DNA of 64,000 bases from Cladorhizidae sp. MBARI D1340-BT2 (Eukaryota; Porifera; Demospongiae; Poecilosclerida; Cladorhizidae). Made by a program: the position numbers and the translations under genes. The notes beneath the pieces are model-generated. The model had not been told where the DNA came from. It worked only from the letters and a program-made list of their open reading frames with translations, and did not search any database. Location: assembly GCA_028752905.1 (NCBI GenBank), contig JAQNBH010000010.1:21251308-21315307 (forward strand). Reading direction: 5' to 3'. Shown piece after piece: positions 1 through 11,500 of this stretch. How positions within the stretch are numbered: position 1 is the first letter of the stretch; each line of letters begins with the position of its first letter.

Positions 1-112
1 AATATGTAGCATCATCAATGTGACAAAAATTAACTTTAACTGTAATAGTAGTACAATGGGTAAGACGTATCAGTCGATATGCCTTCAATTTCAAAGGAAT
101 ATCAGACTGATA

Positions 113-563
113 AGCTGTGTGTGTTGTGTGTGTGTGTGTGTTGTATGTGTGTCTGATTGGGTGTGTGTGTGTTGTGCGTGTTTGTAATTGTGTGTGTTGT
201 GTGTGTGTGTGTGCATGTGTGTTGTGTGTGTTGTGTGTATGTGATTGTATGCATGTGATTGTGTGTGCATGTTGTGTTTATGTGTGATTGTGTGTGTATG
301 TGATTGTGTGTGGGTTGTGTGTGTTGTATGTGTGTGCTGTGTGTGTGTGTTGTGTTGTGTGTGTGGTTTGTGTGTTGTGTGTGTGTTGTGTGTATGTTGT
401 ATGTGTGTGTGTTTTGTGTGTTATGTGTGTGTGTTGTGTGTGTGTGTGTTGTGTGTTGTGTGTGTGTGATTGTGCATGTCTATGTGATTTTGTGTGGGTT
501 TGGTGTATTGTTGTGTGTATGTGATTGTGTGTGGTTTGTGTTGTGTGTGTTGTGTGTGATGTT
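113..563. repeat. GT-rich microsatellite / cryptic simple repeat
   Basis: About 450 bp of (TG)n and (TGTGT/TTGTG)n variants interspersed with TATG and GATTG. Long Cys/Val open frames across it are composition artefacts. Confidence 0.95.
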
Positions 564-1600
564 CAAGTATTACATTGGTATCCTGCACATGTTGGCACAA
601 TTGTCTAATATAATATTCAACAAAAGCTCCAGTTGTCATTCATCTTTGGCAAATATTTGTGATGATATCGAAAAAGTGACACTTTTTAAAAAGTATGTAA
701 ATGACCATTATCATATACTGGAATGTTTGGTAGTGAATTTAACTTAGCAGTTGGGCAGATTGACAGAGGCACCAACATATTTAGTTCCTATAGGGTCTAT
801 CATTATTAAACTGGTAGGTAATTTTTTCATATTGCAAGAGTAATATGCACGGTTCAAATATTTCTAAAAGTGAGGCTCCAAACAAGTCTTTCATTTTGGT
901 GGTACAAAGAACGAGGGCAAATGGTTCGCAATATTGCAACCAAGAAGAAATATTTATTTGTAGTTATTTTCTCTCTCTGTCATGGGGGAATTCTTCACGT
1001 ACACACCTACTCTTGCCTCTTCACCTACTCTCAGATATATTTTGTGTAAGAGCAAAGACAGGAAGGGGGTATCTTCGCTATCCACACCTACAAGCAAAAC
1101 GTTTGGCTCATGAGACTCTTTTTCACCTACTCAGATGCCTAATAAATGTGATCTCTCTGGACTATTTGCATGAAAAACATCTATGCCAGAATGGCACTCT
1201 TGATATTATTAGACTCCATGAGTATCTCGACACAAATTTGCAACATTTTAGTCGCTGCAATTGCTTTGTCAAGAAATAGCTGTTGCCATGGTTTCATTGC
1301 ACATGATGCTCAAGCCACTAGCTAAATTAAAATCCGCTAATTTAAATTTCCTCAATGGTTGAGGCCAATCCACCAAATTTAATTCCTGACAAATTGTCCA
1401 GCTATACAGTACCTATATGGCAATACACCAACTTGAGTAATGGATTAGAGATAGCTTTGGCATTAGCATTAGTATTGGATCGAAGACTGCCCCACTGGTA
1501 TCTATCAGTGCAACTTCCAAAAAATTTACAAAATAATCTGTAAAGCTAAACTACAATTGGACACAGATGTGCAATAGACAACCAAACAAAAAACAGATAC
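564..1600. other. Unassigned stretch with a 144-codon open frame (845-1279, +)
   Basis: No recognisable gene. A plus-strand open frame of 144 codons (845-1279) has no domain, signal or splice context I can name and may be chance. No further Calx-beta exon is visible on the minus strand here. Confidence 0.4.
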
Positions 1601-1950
1601 AATGGTGCTATCATTATGCAAAGATAAATATGTTGCTATCACTATGCAGAGATACATAATGTTGCTATCACTACACAGAGATACATATCTTGCTATCACT
1701 ATGCAGAGATACATATCTTGCTATCACTATGCATAGATAAATATGTTGCTATCACTACGCTGAGATACATATGTTGCTATCAATATGCAGAGATACATAT
1801 CTTGCTAACTATGCAGAGATACACATGTTATGATTATGCAGAGATACATATCTTGCTATCACTGTGCAGAGATTGTTGCTATCATTATGCAGAGATACAT
1901 ATGTTGCTATCATAATGCAGAGATACTGTGTTACTATCATTATGCAGATG
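1601..1950. repeat. Minisatellite, unit about 29 bp
   Basis: Roughly eleven imperfect copies of a unit containing TTGCTATCACTATGCAGAGA followed by TACATA. Copies diverge at a few positions and two are truncated. Confidence 0.9.
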
Positions 1951-2384
1951 CTACCTACCTGTTAATTCAACTCCTAACCTTCAAGGTTTATGCACTTACA
2001 ATTAACTTCCGCCAAGTTCCATTCATTCATTCATCATTAATCAAGTTGTTTCTTTTGTTTTAAAAAAACATCAACAAGTTTTTTTTCTTTCACCAGTACA
2101 TTATAATAGTTACATCCAAATAATACATAAAACTCGACATCATCTTTGAATTGGACTTTACCAAAATGTGTTTTTAAAGGAACTTTATATTCCATAGAAT
2201 AAAATGATTTTTACCTTTATCGTGTTTATAGTAGCTTACTAAATGACAAAGGCACCAAAATTATACATTTTCCCACTGAAATAGAACAACTTAAAATTAT
2301 TTCAGCTGGATTCCCAAGCCGAATTATTTAGAGAGTAAATTTCAAGTTGATTTTGATATAGTCTTTGAGAGTCACAGCACTTAC

Positions 2385-2591
2385 CCTCGTTGTCAAATAT
2401 GTCTGCTGATGCAATGAATGGCATCAAAATGATACCACTAGGGATGTCGTCTTCGGTAAAATTCAAATTCCCGAAAAATCTTTCTACGTCTTCAAATGAA
2501 TCGTCATTAATAATAGTCACACTAGTTTTGGATATTACAGTTCCATTGAATGCAAAAATGCAGTCATCAACTTCATCATAGTCAGAAGATG
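2385..2591 (-). CDS. Calx-beta gene, exon 14 (domain 7, second half)
   Basis: The exon is 207 bp, with acceptor GGATTGCAG and donor GAGG|GTAAGT. The peptide has SSDYDEVDDCIFAFNGT, then VTIINDDSFEDVERFFGNL and ends ASADIFDNE. Read through the acceptor, the upstream triplet repeat would mimic a signal peptide (a Leu run), but the exon boundary and the fit to exon 13 make that spurious. The next exon was not found in 1-2384. Confidence 0.8.
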
Positions 2592-5500
2592 CTGCAATCC
2601 AAAGATACAACAACAACAACAACAACACTGTGTAAACTATAGTCATAATCACAATTACATGGAAATAATGTGCATGGAGCTTTATGAACAAACATTTCAC
2701 ACAGTAAATAATTAAACTCGAGTCATTTCTAAATATCGTAGTCTAACTACTGAGTGCCTATGGGCATTAAAAACCTCACCCTGAAAAAAGAGTGCTTGTG
2801 AACCATGCATGGGTTTATTAGAAATGCTCCAATTAATGTACATATTATGGGTATTTGCCGTTCAATGGGTTTAGCCATTACAACTACCATCAAATACAGT
2901 CTCTCCTTGGCCTCCACTACTGTTTGGTGTTCCCGACTTCTGAGTAGAGTAACACAAGCACTTATTACTAGGAACCATTTTAAATTACTTGGTTGTGAAA
3001 AAGACAGGATTCCTAGATAGATTTCTTTGAAGTAAGACCAAGTAACAATCTGTAGCTATGTTTATTTAGCCCAATTGACCTTTACTAAACTTTAGCTTAT
3101 TACATTATTATAGAAAAAATTTATTAGCTACAATTTTTTTTAAAGAATAACTGTGATATTACAGCATGTACAATGGTCTCAAAACTAAATTTCTATGTTC
3201 TGGGCACTTGACCCAGAGAGCTGGCATCCATTCACTGCTGACATACATTATGCTAAATAAGCAATATTGACTCTTGGCATACACCCTATGTTCCATTAGC
3301 CCTTAATTTGGGCTTTAAATTTTTTTAATATATATACTTAGAAGGTAGATTGCTGATCAAGGCTACAAATAGTGGTCAATGCTGTGTTAAAGCAGAGCTA
3401 TTGATAGAATAGTATTGGGATGGCTATATAGTCCTACTATAGTTTCATGCTAATGCAATCATCAGGGACATGAGCAACTGAGGGTGTGTGGCAGGCAAGT
3501 GGGGTGATGCAAGTCCATGGATGGGATAGGTTGATGAATGTGATAATTCAAATCCTCTTGAGGAGTAACTTGTTCTTGTGCCTACACTTTGAAAGGAATT
3601 CTGATCGCTTGTTCAATGATGTTTGGCTGTCGGAGTAGATGATGTGGAATTTTATGCATTGATGAAAAATTCCTCATCATCTACTCCGACAGCCAAACAT
3701 CTTTGAACAAGCGATCAGATTTGCTTACAAAGTGTAGCACACAAGAACAAGTTTCTCCTGAAGAGCATTTGAATTATCACATTCATCAACACCCATTCAT
3801 TAACGCCCATCCATGGACTTGCATCACCCAACTTGCCTGCCCCATCTCATATATGCTGCTCACTTGCCACCTCAGTTGCTCATTGTCCCTGATGATTGCA
3901 CTAGCATGAAACGATAGTAGGACTAGCCATCCCGATACTTTTCTATCATTACTATTAACAGTGGGGTAGGAAGGAAAAAATATTGGGGGGGCAGATCCTG
4001 ACCCGAGATAGTTAGTTATATGCAACATGTTTGAAGATCCTTTATAATTATAGTATATAATAATTATTCATAAATGTCCAAAATAGTTTATACGTGTTTC
4101 ATTAGTTTCAATAAATTCTTTCATAATGCTGTTCAGATCAAGTGCATCAGTTCTGTCCCGATGTATGTTGAGCATCATGCAATGATTTAAGCGTTGCTGC
4201 ATCATCGAATTTCTCAGGTAGGTTTTGATACGCTTAAGAGAAGAAAGGTTGCGCTCTGCTGAAGCTGTAGTGACTGGAATGGTTAGATATAGCTTATGTA
4301 GCTTATACACTTCTGTAATAATATTTTTCAAACTGGGTTGCTTGTTAAAAACATCACAAATGGCTTGTATTCGTGTCACTTCTCTAACTGGAATTCCATT
4401 CATATTTACCGATTTATTGGCATCTGGAAGGAACTGAAGGTGGAGCCTTAACTTCTGCATGTCAATATCCCTTTGGTAAAGATCAACAATTTCATCAGAC
4501 AGAGTTACTGGTTTGCCATTAGCACTATCAATCAGCAGAGTCTCGATGCTTCTCACAAAGAGAAAATTCTTCTGTGTGAACCGTTTTTCGAGATCTCCTT
4601 TTATGCTATCGATTACTTCAAAATACTCTTTTCTGTAAAGGTACTCTATAGAACTAAAAGCATGCTCCTCTGACCCATCATTTAATCTCTTTGGAAATCG
4701 TCGTTGCCTAGGTAATACTGGTTCATTACACTTGTCTCATGCTTCTTCTTTGACAGCCTCAAAAAATGTTTTGAACATTTCATCATTTCTGTACTTGGTC
4801 AGAGCGTGAATGGTGACATTAACTGCAGCAAAGCAATCATCAACAGTAGTATTTACTCCTTGGAGTGTCATTGCTCCAATGCGGACTGTCCACCTAGTTG
4901 GGTAAAGACTGCGAATTCCTGATTTAGGTGAGCCTTCTTGCTACCTTTGAACTTTTTCAAATACTACTTGCCTCTTTGGTGAATATTTTATCAATGGGAT
5001 GACTTCCATAGCAAAATTTAAGGCTTCCTTTATACACTTGCTATTTCTGGCAACATCTTGTACACACAAGCAAGACAGTGCACATAAATAGCAGACCTGT
5101 TTCCATCTTGAAATCGTCTGGCAACACCACTAATATGACCCTGAAAATTCCTTGCTGCGTCATATCCCTGATCCCTGCAAAGCTCAAAAGGAATGCCTAA
5201 AGAAAGTAAGCAATGTTTCAGTAACAAGAAGATACATTCAGCTGTAGTGGCATCAACTTGAATGAGGCCAAAGAAATCCTCATTAATCTCATAATTTTCT
5301 GACACCCATCGCAGAGTAATAACAAGTTGTTCACGATTGGAAACATCCCTAGTTTCGTCGGCCAAGAGCGAAAACCACCGCTGAGGAAGTAAATTGACAA
5401 TCATTGAACGTAACACTTTATGAGCCATTAGCTGAATAATTTCATTAATTATTTCTGGGGACTGGTATTTTTTGGTTTCTACCCAAGCTTTTTCATCGAG

Positions 5501-8500
5501 CACCTGCTTTAGCATAACAGTCAAATTAGAGCCACCAGCATGGTCATTTCTGACAGAAATACCTTGTCGTTATAAATAATGTAAAGTAGAAAACTGCTTC
5601 ATCAGACTATGTCTCCTGCTAATTTGGATACTATCAGCTTGACTTTGAAGCATTTCAGACACAGGTGTAGACCTTGTTGAAATATGAGCTGCTATAGCAT
5701 CCCTGTGAGCTAGAGAACACTCATGCTCTTTAAATCGTGTAGTGTCTTTTTTCCAATTAGAATATCCAACTCTACTAAAGCTGATTGGGCTTTTGTACTC
5801 ATAACTGTAACCCCTGATTTGTCTGCTGCTTGACAGTATATAGTAGCAAAATACTTTTAATGATTCGGAGCAAAAGTGAATCCATGCGAACGACTTGTAC
5901 CATGATGAGAGAAAGTGCCTTTTCTGAAGATTTCTTCCAGAACCATAATTTTTTTCTGTTTTGGTTAGCAAAGCTTCATCAGTTGGTTGATTGATTGTCC
6001 CTCTGGTATAACACAAACTATTACACACAGTTGAGGTTCTGGATGAACACATTTCCTCAGCACTATCATTTGAATCTTCTTTGTCAACCTCTGTCAAATT
6101 TAATTTAACATCATAGCAATAAAAATGGACAACTTAGCAATAACTACTAATAATTATAGCTAACTTGTATACATACCTTCAAGTAGAGGTGCTTCCACTG
6201 AGGGACGAAAGAAGGACTTGATGCCTAACGGACTGTTGTCTATTTTTCTTCTTTTTTCAGTCATATATAGTCACTACTACAGCCGTGCATAGTGCACTAA
6301 ATAGAACATTTTAGCTGCACTGCATTAGTGTACAAGTGTTAGCCACATGTAATAGCTGTTGCTTGTATATAGTAGTATCCTAATGTTTTTATGGAGAATA
6401 GCGTTAGCCCACAAGTGTATAAAAGTGTTAGCCACATGTAATAGCTGTTAGCCGCTATGAACATAATTTTATGGAGAATATATTGGGGGGACACTACCCC
6501 CCATTGGTAATATTGGGGGGGCAGCTGCCCCCCCTGCCCCCCCCTGTTCCTACTCCACTGCTATATATATCTCGGTCAAAGGAAGAAAATGTTACTTGGA
6601 CAGCTTCTTCCAGCCACTCCTATATTGGTTAACTATTCAAAGATGCTTTGGATCTTCCAATAAAGTTATGAACTTATTCAAGGATTCTTTGGATCTTCCA
6701 ATAAAGTTGTAAATAGGCAGATGTTCAAAAACAATAATAATAGTAAAAAAAACTTTAAACTTGGATCTTCTAACATCACCGACCACACTATAGTGGATGC
6801 TACATAGCCACATACAGTCGTGAATGCACTTTTTAATTCGTGCCCTCATCCATAGGTCCCAGTTGTTCATGTTTCTAACATCGTCTCTTTTCCCCCCCAC
6901 CTTCACAACTTGAATACCACAATCCATTTATAACAATATTAGTACATACCAAAAAAAAATACTCCAAATTTTCCAACCATGGTTACTAATAATATCTTGG
7001 CTACCAAAAAAGATACCCGGGTATAGAGAGGCAGATAAGCAGTATAAAAGGACCGCTGGCTGCAATATAGCTGGGCCACGTGGTGTATTCATCAGTAGGT
7101 ATATCTGTTGGCTAGCAAACTATTGAGCAATCAGTTGGTTTACGAAGTGAAAACCTTGTTCTTCTAAGCTATTCTGATAAAGACACCTCCAACAAAATTG
7201 CTAGTCTGATAAAGACACCTCCAGCAAAATTGCTAGCCTGATAAAAAAGGCACTACCTCCAACAAAACAGCTAGTCTGATAAAGATGCCTCCTACAAAAT
7301 TGCTAGTCTGATAAAGACACCTCCAACAAAATTGCTAGTCTGATTTAAAAAAAGGGACTACCTCCAACAAAATTGCTAGTCTGATAAAGACACCTCCAAC
7401 AAAATAGCTAGTCTGATAAAGACACCTCCAACAAAATTGCTAGCCTGATAAAAAGGCACTTCCTCCAACAAAACAGCTAGTCTGATAAAGATGCCTCCAA
7501 CAAAATTGCTAGTCTGATAAAGACACCTCCAACAAAATTGCTAGTCTGATTTTTTTAAATGCACTAAACTCCAATAAAATAGCTAGTCTGATAAAAGACA
7601 CCTCCAATAAAATAGCTAGTCTGATAAAGATACCTCCAACAAAATTGCTAGTCTGATAAAGACACCTCCAACAAAATTGCTAGTCTGATAAAGACACCTC
7701 CAGCAAAATTGCTAGCCTGATAAAAAAGGCACTACCTCCAACAAAACAGCTAGTCTGATAAAGATGCCTCCTACAAAATTGCTAGTCTGATAAAGACAAC
7801 TCCAACAAAATTGCTAGTCCGATTAAAAAAAAGGACTACCTCCAACAAAATTGCTAGTCTGATAAAGACACCTCCAACAAAATAGCTAGTCTGATAAAGA
7901 CACCTCCAACAAAATTGCTAGTCTGATAAAGACACCTCCAACAAAATTGCTAGCCTGATAAAAAGGCACTACCTCCAACAAAACAGCTAGTCTGATAAAG
8001 ATGCCTCCAACAAAATTGCTAGTCTGATAAAGACACCTCCAACAAAATTGCTAGTCTGATTTTAAAAAATGCACTAAACTCCAATAAAATAGCTAGTCTG
8101 ATAAAAGACACCTCCAATAAAATAGCTAGTCTGATAAAGATACCTCCAACAAAATTGCTAGTCTGATAAAGACACCTCAAACAAAATTGCTAGCCTGATA
8201 AAGACACCTCCAACAAAATTGCTAGTCTGATAAAAAAGGCACTACCTCCAACAAAACAGCTAGTCTGATAAAGACACCTCCAACAAAATAGCTAGTCTGA
8301 TAAAAAAGACACCTCCAACAAGAGCACTAGTCCAACAAAAAAAACTGTCCAATAAAACAGGTTCCCCACTAGTTCCTTGTTTCGTTTAGCTTGCAGAAAT
8401 AGAGTAAAAAATTTCTTAATTCCAGAGTTATCAAGTACAACTCCCACCTCTTGAAGGAGGTTATAACCAAATCTCTTCCAAGTGGCTAATCATAACAACA

Positions 8501-11500
8501 AGATATACCAGCGTACAGTACAACAAGAATGAACATGTTAGGAAAAGTGTTTAAACTAAACTATGCTCATACAAATGGCATGGGTCTCAATGTGTTCCTA
8601 TCTTTCTGACAATCTAACACTTTTAGACTCTAAACGCTTCGGAATAAAACAGCATGCAATGCAATCCAACTTCTGGCCTTGTCTTCATGCAACTCATGCC
8701 ATCTTTTTCCATATAGTGGCCTAGAGGCTTGTAAGCCACTTCACCCGATCACAGTGTAGCAATTCACTATAGGTCAGGACAGGCTTCGTTATTTGCAAAC
8801 CCTTTTCGAAACTATGTTGCCACTACAAGTAACAAGTAACTGGAGTTATAGATACTTGGCTTCGAACTGATGCTTGATTGATGTAGCTCTCAATATTGCC
8901 ATAACTCACTGCGAGCTGCACTATAATAATTATTATAAGGAGAAATAACAACAAAGTTAAAATCTGAAGTTTCTTTGTTGTTGTTTTTGTTGACATGTAT
9001 CCAAAAAGAAAGGGGGGAAGAAAAAGAATGAAAAAACATCAGGAACATTCCAAGGTAGACCACAGCATTCATAGAATGCTGAAACATTTAAAATACATTA
9101 CATTGAATTCTTAGATGTATTAGATTTTAAATGGTGTAAAGGGTTTAGATTTTAAATGGTGTAAAGGGTTATCTAAACGTGCAAGCTAATAACATGGTCC
9201 ATGATTTTGCTGACAGGTTACACACAGCACTAGCACTGGCACCGTCACAAAAAAGCACTAGCTACCAATGCACCACGCCCATTGTGTACTTTGCTCAGCC
9301 TTGTGGCTGATTTAAACCTCTTAAAAAACAAGTATCTGAATCAATCTCAGAAAAAGCCACAAAAGTCATGGAGGGAACCTCTGACTCACCTCTCTTTCAT
9401 TGAGGCAGAGAAAGAAGATTGTCTTCTATCTCCACCTCCCCTCACCTAACCGCCCTCCCCCCCCGTGAAGGTGATCATTACATTCAAAGATTAATTATCA
9501 AATGCGCTGTAAATATTTTGCTTTTTTGTTTGTTTGTTTGTTTCTTTCTACAAGTCTGCAATAAAAAGGAGAAATTTTTTTTAAAGGAAAATCTTCTTGC
9601 AAAATGTCATCATTGATACATAATAATATTTATGTATATGTATATATACGTACAGTGGCTTTAGATAGTAATAGACTTTGGAATTTCAGGCTCACATGTT
9701 GCAGTTCCGTCAGTTGTGAAGAATCGTAGAACCACATTAGATCCAAGCTCTCCTTCCAATACGCCAAAAGTAAATGAAATTTCTCCAACATCTTCATCCG
9801 CACTGTACTCCGCAGGTACGAAACCCAGTATAGTCACTGACAAAAAGCATCAAAACAAAGTGATTAAGAAAACTACAAGCCAAAAATCATTATCTAGCTC
9901 TATGGTTTATATTTCCATTTACCATCATCGTCATTGATGAATATTTGAGAAGAACTCATTGACTGTATTCTGCTCCGTTCTTCAGGAGAGAGATAAACTT
10001 GACTTCCTTGTATTGCAACAGTATAACCTGTTAACCGTGCAAAGAAGAATTCTGTTTGCTCAGTCAGAAGATCCTCTAAGATAGCAACATCAAATGTTTG
10101 TTGTGAATAAGCAGAAGAGAAATCCAGTGAAATAGAATCCAGTGCTGTGTAGTCCAAACCAGCTGCAAATAAAAAGGGAGGGTGATGAAGGGAGGGGGAG
10201 GGAGGGATAAGAAAGAAGGGGAGCTGTCAATATCAGATTAGGTCTTTCTCCATTTCACAATAATGTCACAGATACCTTAGCATTGCACTATTCATGTACT
10301 GTTTACTCGACTAAATAGCACACACTGTACTGTACACATAGTGGTGTTACCTATAGCAGTAGCAGATTCATTATTAGTAGCAGCAGATACAGTAACAACT
10401 AGGCCGTCCAACACGCCAATGGTTAGTTTGACAATCAGGGGAACTGAACCAGCATCTTCAGCAACAGTGTACTCGAATGGCAAAAATGCAAACACCAGTA
10501 CTACACGAATAAAAAATATATAGCAAGAACGTTAGTAGTAGGAGAAAACAAAAATGGCTACTAAAGGGAAGGCACCATTTACTTCAGGCTTGCCCAGAGT
10601 TGTGATTTCTCATAATATTTATAGTCGAAGTTGTGATTATAATAAATCAGTTGCATCAGATTAGTCAATACAAGCAAAAGTTAATTAATCTTTGTTAATT
10701 ACTTCACAGTCTTGAAACATTGCTCCTTCAGAGAGTTATGAGTTAAGTGTTGCCGGGTCTGAATGATTTTGGAAAAGGCTACTGAAGCCTAAAATGATAT
10801 CTTTCAAAGCTAGAGCACAATGGATGGCTAAATGTGGTTCTCCCTTTTCAACCATAGCAGGTATATACATATGGTGAAACAAAGCTACTTAGCTCCTAGT
10901 GTGACCACACTTGCAATTAGTTTGGCCCTCATCCGGATTTTGGGGAGTGTAATTATGGCCTATCAACACCAAATCCGGAGGACTTCACCTCTCAATATGT
11001 CATTATGGATTTACCATCATCATCCAAGATGGTGATTTCTGCTGAAGTAGGATCCAAGATCAGACGTGGGATTGCAGCACCTACAAGGCTTAGACTTACA
11101 GACAAGCTCTCAAGAAATTCATAAACCAAATCATCCACGAATGAGAATGTCACATTCAATGCAGGATTGTCAGCATTCAGGACGATCACTCCATTATCGC
11201 CAACATCATTCAGGTAATCAAAGGAAACTGAATGTTGAAGTGGGAGTAAAGATGATAACGATTATACATTATTAAATTTGGCCAGCTTTAATCATTAACG
11301 ATGCCAAGGCAAAACCTTGCTAACCACACCTTTCAATGAACATGTTCAATAACCAATAGGAACCGAGTGTGTTATTTAGAATCTACCACTGGTCCAGTGA
11401 AAACGAATTCCAGTTTGAGGTAGTGAATGACTATTTGGTCAATTATAACAACTACTGCCCTCTACAGTCGCTCTCAGTGGATTCCACTATTTTTGGAAGC

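Larger units (their letters stand above)
2592..9695 (-). other. 7.1-kb intron of the Calx-beta gene filled with repeats
   Basis: The donor at 9695 (GTGAGC) and acceptor ending at 2592 split Calx-beta domain 7. Inside, from low to high coordinate, lie unassigned DNA (2600-3330), a foldback element, a hAT transposon inserted in it, a short direct duplication near 6640-6710, and a 32-bp satellite. From 8346 to 9695 I see only AT-rich sequence and a two-copy 24-bp repeat at about 9123-9170. Confidence 0.75.

Noticed and set aside
245..747. Long Cys/Val-rich open frames
   Set aside because: They are translations of GT microsatellite with no codon or domain signal.
845..1279. 144-codon plus-strand open frame as a gene
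   Set aside because: No recognisable domain, splice context or composition signal. It is noted only as an unassigned open frame.
2302..2700. A minus-strand open frame beginning with a Leu-rich, signal-peptide-like run
   Set aside because: The Leu run is a (GTT)n repeat upstream of a splice acceptor. The exon 2385-2591 joins exon 13 in frame to complete a Calx-beta domain, so the run is intronic.
3951..6568. An exact 8-bp target duplication for the hAT element
   Set aside because: The flanks ACTATTAA and CTATATAT do not match, so I report the termini without claiming a duplication.
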